Shown here in pieces: positions 51,209 through 60,876 of a stretch of 64,000 nt of DNA. The stretch's first letter is position 1, and the number at the start of each line of letters is the position of its first letter. Source of the stretch: Oscillospiraceae bacterium (GTDB lineage: Bacteria > Bacillota > Clostridia > Oscillospirales > Ruminococcaceae). The stretch spans positions 124,001 to 188,000 of the forward strand of contig CABIYQ010000005.1 of the NCBI GenBank assembly GCA_902362965.1. Reading direction: 5' to 3'. The notes beneath the pieces are model-generated. The model did no database searches. It saw only the letters and a program-made list of their open reading frames with translations, and was not told the origin of the DNA. Position numbers and translations under genes: made by a program.

Positions 51209-53237
51209 AATCACGTGTGCTTACAATATGATAATAAATTTTGGCTGTGAGAGAATAAATAACAGCATAAATAATTGTAAAAGCAACAAAGCATACGATA
51301 GTACAAATAATATACAGACGGGTATTCGTAAGGTTAAGCATCATTAAAATTTGCTTTACAATAGGAAATGCGAATGCAACGTGAATACCTGCCATAATAA
51401 GCGGCATAAAGAAAACTGTCATAATTTGTGAATGAATGGAGCGTTTTACTTCTGCATGGCTCATACCTACATTCTGCATTATCCTGAACCGTTCTTTGTC
51501 CTCGTACCCTTCGGAAATCTGTTTGTAATAAATTATCAGAATAGTAGCCATTGTAAATATTGATCCAAGAAAAATTCCAAGGAAAAACATTCCTCCGTAT
51601 AGACCTTTTATGCCTTCTCTTTGAATTTGTCCGCATTCCGAATCGCCTATAAAATTACTTTCCTTAAGAAGCTTTTTTATATCGTTATATAAGGATTTTT
51701 TTGAATCTTCACTGCCGTTAATATCAAAACCGTATAAATATTTAAATGCCGGTTCTTCTTTAAGATCCTGTTCTTCTTTAGGATCTTCTTTAAAATTTTC
51801 ATTCAGATAATTATTTATTTTGTCAAGAACGCTTCTGTCCTTTACTACGATTTGAATACTTTCGGTAAGGTTATTTGAGAAAAATCGACCGTTGTTAATA
51901 GCCTGTTTGATATTTTTCTTGACATTATATTTTGTATCAAATAGTTGAATAGTAGAATATTCATATTCATTTCGTCTGGAATAAATGAGAACTTCATTTT
52001 CATTCAGAGTTTCGTTTTCTGAATTAACACTGTTGTAATCATCAAGAGAGATCATAAAAACAGTATTTATTTTGTCTAAATCAGACATATTCATTTTATT
52101 GGTATTTTCCGGATAATAAAACTGATTTTTATTTTTTAATACGGAAAAATCAATATAACTATATTCGATTTCATTTTTTACATCCGATTTGCTGTCATTT
52201 AAAAATTGTTTTACATTCTTTATTGTTTCAATATTCTTTTCATTATCTATATCTTCAGAATATATCGTTATGTCATTTGGATATCTTGTTTTCACTAAAT
52301 CATTCATACCGACAACCAGAGAGCTTGTGGAAGAGATCATAATGAGTACCATTGTAGAAAGTATACAGATATTTGCAAGTCCGACAGCGTTCTGCTTCAT
52401 ACGGTATATCATACCTGAAACGGCTGTAAAATGTTTTGTTTTATAATAATACCGTTTATTTTTGCGGAGTGATTTAAGAAAAGCGATACTGCCTGCTATA
52501 AAAATGAGATAGGTTCCTGCAATTACCAATATTACCGCAATTAAGAACGAACTTAACGACTCAACCGGATTTTTACTGGTAACTGAAATATAATATCCGA
52601 CAGCCAGACATATAACTCCGAGTATTGCCATAAACCATTTTGTTTTGGGTTCTTTTTCTCCGACATTTCCGCCGTTTAAAAGTTCAATAGGTTTTGACAG
52701 ATGAATCTGACGAAGTGAATTCAGATAGATACAGAAAAAAATTATGCCGAAAAGAATTACTGTATGGATCAATGCTTCTTTTGAAATGTAGAAACCAGGG
52801 GAGTGTTCGGCTCCGAGCATTTTAGTCAGGATCAAAAACATTGCTTTGTCGAGAACCATGCCGATAATAATACCCAATAACATAGTAATAAACGCAATAT
52901 AAATATTTTCAAGTAAAAGCACTTTTGAAATGTGCCGTTTTTCCATACCCAGAATATTTAAAACTCCGAATTCCTTTTTACGGCGTTTCATAAGAAAGCT
53001 GTTAGTATAAAAAAGAAAAATGAATGCAAAAATTGCTGTAACATATGTGCCGTAGCCAAGAGTTATAAGGATAGTTTCACCGCCGTAAAGCTTTTTAATG
53101 CTTTCGTTATTTGAAAGGGAATTAATTATGTAAAACATTGCCGCAGTTATAATACAGGTTATGATATACGGGATATATGTTCTTGAATTCTTTTTTATGT
53201 TGCTTGCCGCAAGCTTTGTGTAAAACCCTTTACGCAT
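51207..53237 (-). CDS. BceB-like ABC transporter permease
   Basis: 676 residues. The layout is that of BceAB permeases: a pair of FtsX-type blocks, ten membrane helices, and a large extracellular domain (about 290-520) between helices 7 and 8 that contacts peptide antibiotics and the sensor kinase. MKRRKKEFGVLNILGMEKRHI and RIMQNVGMSHAEVKR are the coupling regions. I start it at the ATG at 53237 (MRKGFYTKLA) with GGTGA ahead, overlapping the ATPase stop. Confidence 0.9.
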   Translation of the reverse strand: MRKGFYTKLAASNIKKNSRTYIPYIITCIITAAMFYIINSLSNNESIKKLYGGETILITLGYGTYVTAIFAFIFLFYTNSFLMKRRKKEFGVLNILGMEKRHISKVLLLENIYIAFITMLLGIIIGMVLDKAMFLILTKMLGAEHSPGFYISKEALIHTVILFGIIFFCIYLNSLRQIHLSKPIELLNGGNVGEKEPKTKWFMAILGVICLAVGYYISVTSKNPVESLSSFLIAVILVIAGTYLIFIAGSIAFLKSLRKNKRYYYKTKHFTAVSGMIYRMKQNAVGLANICILSTMVLIMISSTSSLVVGMNDLVKTRYPNDITIYSEDIDNEKNIETIKNVKQFLNDSKSDVKNEIEYSYIDFSVLKNKNQFYYPENTNKMNMSDLDKINTVFMISLDDYNSVNSENETLNENEVLIYSRRNEYEYSTIQLFDTKYNVKKNIKQAINNGRFFSNNLTESIQIVVKDRSVLDKINNYLNENFKEDPKEEQDLKEEPAFKYLYGFDINGSEDSKKSLYNDIKKLLKESNFIGDSECGQIQREGIKGLYGGMFFLGIFLGSIFTMATILIIYYKQISEGYEDKERFRIMQNVGMSHAEVKRSIHSQIMTVFFMPLIMAGIHVAFAFPIVKQILMMLNLTNTRLYIICTIVCFVAFTIIYAVIYSLTAKIYYHIVSTRD

Positions 53238-53997
53238 TATTATCACCGCCTGTAGCAAGAAGAGTCAGCGTGTCTGATATTTTCTGATACATTTCTTCAT
53301 TGGAACTGTTTCCTCTGTAGATCTGATGGAATACTTCGCCGTCTTTTATAAATAGTACTCTTCCGGCATGACTTGCCGCTTTTGTGGAATGTGTTACCAT
53401 CAGAATAGTCTGACCGTCTTTGTTAATATCACTGAAAATTTTAAGAACACTGTCTGATGAACGGGAATCCAGTGCTCCTGTAGGTTCGTCAGCCAGAATC
53501 AGCTTTGGATTTGTAATAATTGCTCTGGCTATTGCAGCTCTTTGTTTCTGTCCGCCCGATACCTCATAAGGATATTTTAATAAAATTTCTTCAATACCCA
53601 GCTTTGGCGCTATAGGGCGCAGACGGCTGATCATATCCCTGTAATTTTTACCGGAGAGAACCAGCGGAAGGAAAATATTGTCCTGAAGAGTAAAAGTATC
53701 CAATAGATTGAAATCCTGAAAAACGAATCCCAGATTATCACGCCTAAAAGTTGAGATCTCTTTTTCTTTGATTTTTGAAAGCGGCTTTCCTTCAAGGAAA
53801 ACATCACCCTTTGTAGGTTTGTCTAACGCTGCTAATATATTAAGCAGCGTGGACTTTCCTGAACCTGATTCGCCCATGATCGCCACATATTCGCCTTGTT
53901 CCACAGAAAATGATACATCCGTAAGCGCATGCACCTGATTGCTGCCGAAACGTGCAGTATAAATTTTTTCAAGGCTTTGTATTTCTAATATTGCCAT
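53230..53997 (-). CDS. BceA-like ABC transporter ATP-binding protein
   Basis: 255 residues. Walker A GESGSGKST, FVFQDFNLLDTFT, signature VSGGQKQRAAIARAI and Walker B LILADEPTGALD. Partner of the permease downstream; together they remove cell-wall-active peptides from their lipid targets and signal flux to the kinase. GGAGG precedes the ATG. Promoter with paired repeats lies upstream. Confidence 0.93.
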   Translation of the reverse strand: MAILEIQSLEKIYTARFGSNQVHALTDVSFSVEQGEYVAIMGESGSGKSTLLNILAALDKPTKGDVFLEGKPLSKIKEKEISTFRRDNLGFVFQDFNLLDTFTLQDNIFLPLVLSGKNYRDMISRLRPIAPKLGIEEILLKYPYEVSGGQKQRAAIARAIITNPKLILADEPTGALDSRSSDSVLKIFSDINKDGQTILMVTHSTKAASHAGRVLFIKDGEVFHQIYRGNSSNEEMYQKISDTLTLLATGGDNNA

Positions 53998-54063
53998 TTT
54001 GAAAACCTCCTTAAATTTCTGTATTTAGTATAACAGAAAAAATAAAAGTTCAAAATTGATTTG

Positions 54064-54093
54064 TGTGACATTACGGCAGTTTTATGTGACATT
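54064..54093 (-). promoter_or_regulatory. Direct repeats, likely response-regulator site before bceAB-like genes
   Basis: TGTGACATT occurs at 54064-54072 and 54085-54093, exactly 21 bp apart (two helical turns), in the gap between the kinase and transporter genes. On the minus strand they lie upstream of a TATACT -10-like box. OmpR-type regulators bind such tandem repeats. Confidence 0.75.
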
Positions 54094-54102
54094 TTTGTAA
54101 GG

Positions 54103-55098
54103 TTATTCTATTTTCAGTTTATCCGAGTGAAGATCAATATAAAAAATACTGCCTTTTCCTATAGTAGATTCAGCGCTTATTCTGATGGAAAGCTTGTCCG
54201 CCGCCTTTTTGCTGAGATATAACCCCAATCCTGTGGATTTTTTATTCGCTCTGCCGTTATAGCCGGTAAAATTTTTCTCAAATATTCTTGGAAGGTCTTC
54301 TTGAGCAATTCCTATTCCGGTATCACTGATTTGCAGAATCTCATCTTTTACTTTAATAGTAATTTTTCCGGATTCAGTATATTTTACAGCGTTTGAAAGA
54401 ATTTGTTCTATGATAAAAGACAGCCATTTTTCATCTGTCAATACAAATATATCAGTCGGTTCATATTGAAGCTTAATTCTTTTGGAGATAAACTGAGAAG
54501 CAAATTTTCGAATAGTATTTCTTATTATTTTATCTAAATTATACTGTTTAAAAACAAAATCTGAAGAACTGCTGTCTAGTCTGAAATAACAAAGTATCAT
54601 ATCTATATATTGTTCTATCCGGAATAATTCGGAAGACAGCTGACGATATTCGTCCGTATCCTTACTCTGTAGAATCATAGACATTACAGAAACGGGAGTT
54701 TTTATCTGGTGTACCCAGGTTGTATAGTAGTCAATACTTTCACTGCGTTCATTTGTATATTTTGTTACATTTGCAAGGTTTATGTTTCTTAGCTTTTCTA
54801 TCATTTCCAGATAATCGGATTCTGCAAGAGTTTTAGGTTCGGGTAAATTTTCAGTCATGATTAAAATGTTACTTAAAATCATATGTCGTTTTTTATGTTG
54901 TTTGCAGAAATTATAAAAGTGAAATATAATTAATACAGACGAAATAAATAAACAAAGTATTGCCGCATAGAGAACGGCTTCGGTTTCCAGGTTATATAAT
55001 GAAAAAATCCCCGCAAAAATCAGTGTAAATATTATAAATACTATTGCAGTATATTTATACTGACAAATATATTTCCATATTAGAATGTGTAGTTTCAT
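54103..55098 (-). CDS. BceS-like intramembrane-sensing histidine kinase
   Basis: 331 residues. Two N-terminal membrane helices with hardly any external loop (about 14-60), then the H box WVHQIKTPVSVM, N box QILSNAVKYTESG and G boxes DTGIGIAQEDLPRIF and STGLGLYLSKKAAD. The lack of a sensing loop is typical of kinases that read the state of their BceAB transporter. The start is ATG at 55098 with GAGGTG 5 nt upstream. It follows the response regulator closely. Confidence 0.92.
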   Translation of the reverse strand: MKLHILIWKYICQYKYTAIVFIIFTLIFAGIFSLYNLETEAVLYAAILCLFISSVLIIFHFYNFCKQHKKRHMILSNILIMTENLPEPKTLAESDYLEMIEKLRNINLANVTKYTNERSESIDYYTTWVHQIKTPVSVMSMILQSKDTDEYRQLSSELFRIEQYIDMILCYFRLDSSSSDFVFKQYNLDKIIRNTIRKFASQFISKRIKLQYEPTDIFVLTDEKWLSFIIEQILSNAVKYTESGKITIKVKDEILQISDTGIGIAQEDLPRIFEKNFTGYNGRANKKSTGLGLYLSKKAADKLSIRISAESTIGKGSIFYIDLHSDKLKIE

Positions 55099-55106
55099 AT
55101 TGCACC

Positions 55107-55781
55107 TCACAATTCAATTATATAACCATATCCGATTTTGGTTTTAATAAAGTCAGTCAGACCCGCACTTTCCAACTTGCGGCGAAGTCTGGTAACATTA
55201 ACAGTAAGAGTATTTTCCTCAACATAGCAGTCTATCTGCCACAGCTTTGTCATAAGAGTATCGCGGCTTACAACTTTTCCTTTATTTTCAAGGAGCGTCT
55301 GTAAAATACGAAATTCGTTTTTAGTCAGCTCAATTTTGCTGTCCTGATATAATAATGTGGTATCGTTTAAATTGAGTATTGCTCCTTTGTGCTCTAAAAC
55401 GGGGGTCTTATCTGTCATGTTGTAGGTACGGCGTAAAATTGCCTGAATTTTTGCAATCATCACGCTTGGTTCAACAGGCTTTGCAATAAAATCATCACCG
55501 CCCATATTCATTGCCATAACAATGTTCATATTGTCTGAAGCAGATGAAACAAATACTATTGGTATATTTGAGATCTTTCTCAGTTCAGTACACCAATGAT
55601 ATCCGTTGAAAAAAGGCAGCATAATATCAAGAAGAACAAGGTGAGGATCAAATTCCGTGAATTCAGGTATTATATTCTGAAAATTGCGTATGCATTTTAC
55701 ATCATAATTCCATGATTCTATGTGCTTTTTCATAATTTTAGAAAGAGCACTGTCGTCTTCTATAATCAAAATTTTATACAT
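55107..55781 (-). CDS. BceR-like OmpR-family response regulator
   Basis: 224 residues. Receiver domain with acidic pocket IIEDD, phospho-acceptor aspartate in LVLLDIMLPF, and conserved K in FIAKP. The C-terminal winged helix is KIELTKNEFRILQTLLENKGKVVSRDTLM...VNVTRLRRKL. It is expected to bind the tandem repeats before the transporter genes and switch them on when the kinase signals. Confidence 0.94.
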   Translation of the reverse strand: MYKILIIEDDSALSKIMKKHIESWNYDVKCIRNFQNIIPEFTEFDPHLVLLDIMLPFFNGYHWCTELRKISNIPIVFVSSASDNMNIVMAMNMGGDDFIAKPVEPSVMIAKIQAILRRTYNMTDKTPVLEHKGAILNLNDTTLLYQDSKIELTKNEFRILQTLLENKGKVVSRDTLMTKLWQIDCYVEENTLTVNVTRLRRKLESAGLTDFIKTKIGYGYIIEL

Positions 55782-55973
55782 TTTAAAAACCTCTTTTTAA
55801 AATAATTCTACTTAAAAATTATATCATTTTTTTATATCAGCGTCAATGTTGATATTTGACATATAACCGTAGGTTATTATCATGTTGACGAATTTCTGAT
55901 TTATTAAATATCTTGTAATTTTCTGATATAAATGTTATAATAAGTATAAAAGTATATTAGGATAGGTGAATCT

Positions 55974-58010
55974 ATGAAAAGATGGATTGTTAGGAAACCG
56001 GAAAAAGAATATTCTGAACGAATTGTTAAGGAAAGCGGAGTAACTGGCCTTTGCGGAGACGTTCTTGCTTCAAGAGGATTTAAGAATGCAGCGGAGGCAG
56101 CAGAATATTTAAATACAGATAAGCTTTCAGATCCGTTTATTCTCAAGGATATGACAGAAGCTTCAGAAATAATTAACAGAGCTGTTGAAGATTTTGACAG
56201 TATATGTATATACGGTGATTATGACTGCGACGGCATAACGTCTACAGTGATGCTGTTTTCATATTTGGAATGTATGGGCGCAAACGTAACCTACTACATA
56301 CCGGAACGTTCAGAGGGATACGGTTTGAACAGTGACGCAGTAAAAAAACTTGCTGAACAGGGAGTAGATCTGATCATCACTGTAGACAACGGAATTTCTG
56401 CTATAGATGAAGCAGAATTGATATATAAGCTGGGAATGAAACTTATTGTTACCGATCACCATCAGCCTGGCGAAAAGCTACCAAGAGCTGAAGCTGTTGT
56501 AAATCCTCATAGAAAAGATTGTGATTCACCTTTTAAGTTTTTGTGCGGAGCAGGAGTTGTGCTGAAACTTATTGCAGCATTGGAAAATGGGGATTTTGAA
56601 GCTGCTATGAACGAGTACGGAGAGCTTGCGGCAATAGGCACAGTTGCCGATATTGTTTCTTTGAGCGGAGAGAATCGTTTTATCGTAAGCCGAGGACTTC
56701 AGCTTTTAGTTAATTCCGAAAGATGCGGAATTAATGCTCTTATTAAAAAAAGCGGACTGAAATCACCAATTACGTCAACATCTCTTGCCTTTGGAATTGC
56801 TCCCAGAATAAATGCGTCAGGAAGATTTGGTTCGCCGTCCCTTGCGGCAAAGCTTCTGCTTACCGATAACGAACAAGAAGCGGAAATGCTAGCAAATGAA
56901 CTGGATAGACTAAATAGTGAACGTAAAAAAGCAGAAAATGAAATTATTGATTCGATAAATGAAAAAATAAACAGCGTACCGGAAATATTATATAACAGAG
57001 TTTTAGTTTTAAGCGGAGAAAACTGGAGTCACGGAGTTATTGGAATCGTTGCCTCAAGAATGGTGGAAAGATTTGATAAACCTTGTTTTATGATAACCAT
57101 AGAAGGGGAGATTTCAAGAGGTTCCGCACGTTCATTCGGTGATTTTTCGATTTTCAAAGCTCTGGACTATTGTTCGGATCTTCTTATAAAATACGGCGGA
57201 CATCTTGGCGCAGGAGGATTTTCTATTGAAACCTCTAAGATAGAAGATTTTAATAAGCGTATTCAGGAGTTTGCTGAAATTAATTTCAGAATGATGCCGG
57301 TTCCGGATATTACTGCCGATAAGCTTATACTTCCCGATGAAATAAATGTAAATAATATTGAAGGACTTCAGATACTTGAACCTTTTGGTGAGGGAAACCG
57401 TCAGCCTGTATTTGCATTGTGCGGTGCAGTGATTGAAGATATTGTGCCGCTTTCAAAGGGTATACATACTAAGCTCAAGCTTCGTTACGGGGGCTCTTTC
57501 ATGGACGCACTTATTTTTCGATATTCTCCTGAAGATATTTTTCTGAAAAAGGGTGACAGAGCTGATTTTATGGTTACGCTTGAAGCACAGGTGTATGCCG
57601 GAAGAAAATCCATATGCATAATAGTAAAAGATTTCCGGAAAAATGGTATTGAACAGAAAAAATATTTTGCAGCTAAAGAAACTTATGAAAAATATAAAAG
57701 AAATGAAGATCTGCCGGTTACATATTATAATCGCATATGCCCAGAAAGAGGAGAGCTTGTATCTGTCTATAAAACTATTGCAGGCGGAAGATTCAGTATG
57801 GATACTCTGTATATGTCTGCAATGTCGCAGGATATGAATTACTGTAAACTGCGGCTTTGCGTTGATATTTTCAGTGAACTCGGACTTGTTAATGCCGATA
57901 TGTTTTCCCAGGAAATCAATGTGGTGAAAAATGCTCCTAAGGCAAATCTGGATAACTCTGAAATTTTACAGGATCTTAGAAATAAAATTAATAATAAACT
58001 TACAGTCTGA
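55974..58010 (+). CDS. recJ: Single-stranded-DNA-specific exonuclease RecJ
   Basis: 678 residues. DHH phosphoesterase motifs IYGDYDCDGITST and VTDHHQPG, followed by the DHHA1 segment with KYGGHLGAGGFS. RecJ degrades 5' single strands in recombination and repair. Slightly longer than E. coli RecJ, with the C-terminal extension usual in Firmicutes. First gene of a run of five on the same strand; GATAGGTG precedes the ATG. Confidence 0.94.
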   Translation: MKRWIVRKPEKEYSERIVKESGVTGLCGDVLASRGFKNAAEAAEYLNTDKLSDPFILKDMTEASEIINRAVEDFDSICIYGDYDCDGITSTVMLFSYLECMGANVTYYIPERSEGYGLNSDAVKKLAEQGVDLIITVDNGISAIDEAELIYKLGMKLIVTDHHQPGEKLPRAEAVVNPHRKDCDSPFKFLCGAGVVLKLIAALENGDFEAAMNEYGELAAIGTVADIVSLSGENRFIVSRGLQLLVNSERCGINALIKKSGLKSPITSTSLAFGIAPRINASGRFGSPSLAAKLLLTDNEQEAEMLANELDRLNSERKKAENEIIDSINEKINSVPEILYNRVLVLSGENWSHGVIGIVASRMVERFDKPCFMITIEGEISRGSARSFGDFSIFKALDYCSDLLIKYGGHLGAGGFSIETSKIEDFNKRIQEFAEINFRMMPVPDITADKLILPDEINVNNIEGLQILEPFGEGNRQPVFALCGAVIEDIVPLSKGIHTKLKLRYGGSFMDALIFRYSPEDIFLKKGDRADFMVTLEAQVYAGRKSICIIVKDFRKNGIEQKKYFAAKETYEKYKRNEDLPVTYYNRICPERGELVSVYKTIAGGRFSMDTLYMSAMSQDMNYCKLRLCVDIFSELGLVNADMFSQEINVVKNAPKANLDNSEILQDLRNKINNKLTV

Positions 58011-58037
58011 TCTTTTTATAAGAAAGGAGTTGCTACT

Positions 58038-60221
58038 ATGAAAGAAGAATATACAATAGATCTGCTTATTCAAAAAATATTGACTGATGATAAGCAATAT
58101 GATCTCAGCAAAATAATTACGGCATATGAATTTGCGGCAAAAGCTCATGAAGGACAGTTTCGTTCGTCGGGGCAGCCATATATAATTCATCCTCTTGCCG
58201 TTGCATATATACTTTTAGAATTGGGAATGGATACCGATACGATTTGTGCTGCAATGCTGCATGACGTTGTTGAAGATACGCCTGTCACTCTTGATGAAGT
58301 AAAAAAACGATTCGGTCAGGATGTTGCTATGCTGGTTGACGGTGTTACAAAATTAAATCAAGTTCCTATATTTAATAAGGAGGAACAGCAGGCGGAAAAT
58401 GTAAGAAAAATGCTTCTTGCCATGTCTCAGGATATAAGAGTTATTATTATTAAGCTGGCTGACAGACTTCATAATATGCGTACATTGAAATTTCGTCCAA
58501 GTGTTAAACAACGCAATACGGCTCATGAAACTATGAATATTTACGCTCCTATTGCTCATCGTCTCGGAATGAGAGGAATTAAAGAAGAGCTTGAAGATCT
58601 GGCTTTTCATTACCTTGATCCCTTTGCTTATTCTGAAATTGAACATATTCTGGAAATAAAAAAGAGCGAACGTGAAGCCTTTATAACCTCCATAAAAGAT
58701 ACCATAGCTTACCGGTTCAGAGATCAGGAATTTATAAAGCCGCCTCAAATTGACGGGCGTGTAAAGAGCATTTACAGCATTTATAAGAAAATGTTTGTTC
58801 ATCATAAATCAATTGAAGAAATTTATGATAAATATGCTGTAAGAATTATTGTTTCAACAGTAGGGGAATGCTATAATGTTTTGGGTTTGGTTCATGATAT
58901 GTTCAGACCTATTCCAAACAGATTTAAGGACTATATTTCTACTCCTAAAGCTAATATGTATCAGTCGCTTCATACTACTGTTCTGGGTAAGGAGGGCATA
59001 CCTTTTGAAATTCAGATAAGAACATGGGATATGCATGCTACGGCTGAATACGGTATCGCTGCACACTGGAAATATAAAGAAGGTATTCAGCGTACTGATA
59101 AGATGGATCAGCGTCTGGCATGGGTGCGTCAGGTAATTGAAGCACAGCAGACTTCTGATGATGTTGAAGAAATAGTGCGTATTATTAAGACAGACCTTGC
59201 ACCGGAAGATATAGTAGTTATGACTCCTAAGGGGGATTCCATTTCATTGCCCGTAGATTCTACAGTTATTGACTATGCTTACAGGATTCATACTCAGATA
59301 GGACACAAGACGATCGGTGCAAAAATTGACGGTAAGCTCGTACCTCTTGACTATAAGCTTCATACCGGAGAAATATGTGAGATTATAACCAGCAATGAAC
59401 CGAATAAAGGTCCGAACAGAGCTTGGTTAAATATTGCAAGGACTAATGAAGCAAAATCAAAAATTCGTTCATGGTTCAAAAAGGAATGCAGGGAAGAAAA
59501 TATTATTACAGGGAAAACTGAATTGGAAAAGGAATTCAGGCATTTCAGAATACGAGTTCCTGAGGAAGAGCTTGGAGAATTTCTGGGTGACGATTTAAAA
59601 CGTCATAATTGCAGCACATTAGATGATTTTTACGCTTCAATTGGTTACGGCGGCGTTATGCTTTCTAAAATTATGCCGAGGCTGAAAGATAAGTATATTA
59701 AGCTATATCAGACGGATGATGAACCGGAAACCGCTGTGATAAAACCGGTTCATAAACCCAGCAGCGGTATTATTCTGGACAAAATAGATGATTGTACGGT
59801 GAAATTCGCTCAATGCTGCAATCCTCTTCCGGGTGATGAAATTGTGGGATTTATTACAAGAGGTCATGGCATATCTGTTCATACTGTAAACTGTACAAAT
59901 TATCTTTCGGCTGTAAAGAGGAATAATCCTGAAGAACTTGCAAGATGGATGGACGTTCAGTGGACTGATAGTGAACAGACAAGTCTTCAGACCAGTATTG
60001 AAGTTACTGCTCTGGACAGAGTCGGTTTGGTTTATGATATTACGGCGATTCTAACAGAGGCAAGGATTCCTATTGTTCATTCTTCTTCAAGAAATTTAAA
60101 AAACGGAAATGCTCTTTTTGAAGCGACTATTACTATAGCAAGTACCGAACAGCTTAATAATTTGTTTGAAAAGCTAAGACGTGTTAAAAATGTTGTATCT
60201 GTTGAAAGAGCTAAGATATAG
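58038..60221 (+). CDS. relA: Bifunctional (p)ppGpp synthetase/hydrolase RelA/SpoT
   Basis: 727 residues, full length. The HD hydrolase domain keeps the catalytic HDVVED motif (AAMLHDVVEDT), so degradation should work. The synthetase domain shows DGRVKSIYSIYKKM and YQSLHTTVLG. TGS (VVMTPKGDSISLP), a conserved cysteine region (FAQCCNPLPGDEIVGFITRG) and the C-terminal ACT domain follow. Controls the stringent response. AGAAAGGAG precedes the ATG, 27 nt after recJ. Confidence 0.96.
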   Translation: MKEEYTIDLLIQKILTDDKQYDLSKIITAYEFAAKAHEGQFRSSGQPYIIHPLAVAYILLELGMDTDTICAAMLHDVVEDTPVTLDEVKKRFGQDVAMLVDGVTKLNQVPIFNKEEQQAENVRKMLLAMSQDIRVIIIKLADRLHNMRTLKFRPSVKQRNTAHETMNIYAPIAHRLGMRGIKEELEDLAFHYLDPFAYSEIEHILEIKKSEREAFITSIKDTIAYRFRDQEFIKPPQIDGRVKSIYSIYKKMFVHHKSIEEIYDKYAVRIIVSTVGECYNVLGLVHDMFRPIPNRFKDYISTPKANMYQSLHTTVLGKEGIPFEIQIRTWDMHATAEYGIAAHWKYKEGIQRTDKMDQRLAWVRQVIEAQQTSDDVEEIVRIIKTDLAPEDIVVMTPKGDSISLPVDSTVIDYAYRIHTQIGHKTIGAKIDGKLVPLDYKLHTGEICEIITSNEPNKGPNRAWLNIARTNEAKSKIRSWFKKECREENIITGKTELEKEFRHFRIRVPEEELGEFLGDDLKRHNCSTLDDFYASIGYGGVMLSKIMPRLKDKYIKLYQTDDEPETAVIKPVHKPSSGIILDKIDDCTVKFAQCCNPLPGDEIVGFITRGHGISVHTVNCTNYLSAVKRNNPEELARWMDVQWTDSEQTSLQTSIEVTALDRVGLVYDITAILTEARIPIVHSSSRNLKNGNALFEATITIASTEQLNNLFEKLRRVKNVVSVERAKI

Positions 60222-60234
60222 ATTGGAGAAAATT

Positions 60235-60876
60235 ATGAAAATTTATCGTATTCCGGTAGGGGAGCTTTTAGCTAACTGTTATATTATTGAGACAGAAAAT
60301 AAAAATGCTGTTGCTATAGATCCGGGAAGTGACTTTCAGAGAATAAAAAATCTTCTTGACGAACATGAACTTACTTTAAAGAAAATTCTGCTTACTCATG
60401 GACACTATGATCATATAGGTGCAGCTGGTGAAGCGGCTGACGTATACGGCGCACAGGTTTACATACATGAAGAAGATGCGCCTATGCTTGCAAGTCGTAC
60501 AAAAAGTCTGGCTGACGCAATAGGTGCGGGTCAATTCAATGAAATTACGAAATTTACAACAGTAACAAACGGTGATGTTATTATCCTTGATGAGCTTTCA
60601 TTTGAGGTCATTCATACTCCGGGTCATACAAGGGGAGGAGTCTGTTATAAATGCGGTAATGCGCTTTTTACAGGTGACACACTTTTTAAACTATCAATGG
60701 GAAGAACGGATTTTCCGGGCGGAAATATGGGAGAAATGTTTAAGTCACTTCAGAAAATTGCAAAATTGGAAGGAGATTATGATATTTATCCCGGGCATAA
60801 TGAAACCAGTACTCTTGCATATGAGAGAAAAAATAATCCATATTTAAAAGGAAATCCTTATGAAGATTTTATTTAA
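60235..60876 (+). CDS. MBL-fold metallohydrolase (glyoxalase II-like)
   Basis: 213 residues. Metal motif LLTHGHYDHIGAA (HxHxDH), then HTPGHTRGG, FTGDTLF and PGHNETS, matching the YcbL/glyoxalase II-like group found next to relA in Firmicutes. Substrate uncertain, perhaps a thioester. The start at 60235 has GGAG upstream and the conserved MKIYRIPVGELLANCYI opening. In many Firmicutes a dtd gene sits between relA and this gene; here it is absent. Confidence 0.9.
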   Translation: MKIYRIPVGELLANCYIIETENKNAVAIDPGSDFQRIKNLLDEHELTLKKILLTHGHYDHIGAAGEAADVYGAQVYIHEEDAPMLASRTKSLADAIGAGQFNEITKFTTVTNGDVIILDELSFEVIHTPGHTRGGVCYKCGNALFTGDTLFKLSMGRTDFPGGNMGEMFKSLQKIAKLEGDYDIYPGHNETSTLAYERKNNPYLKGNPYEDFI

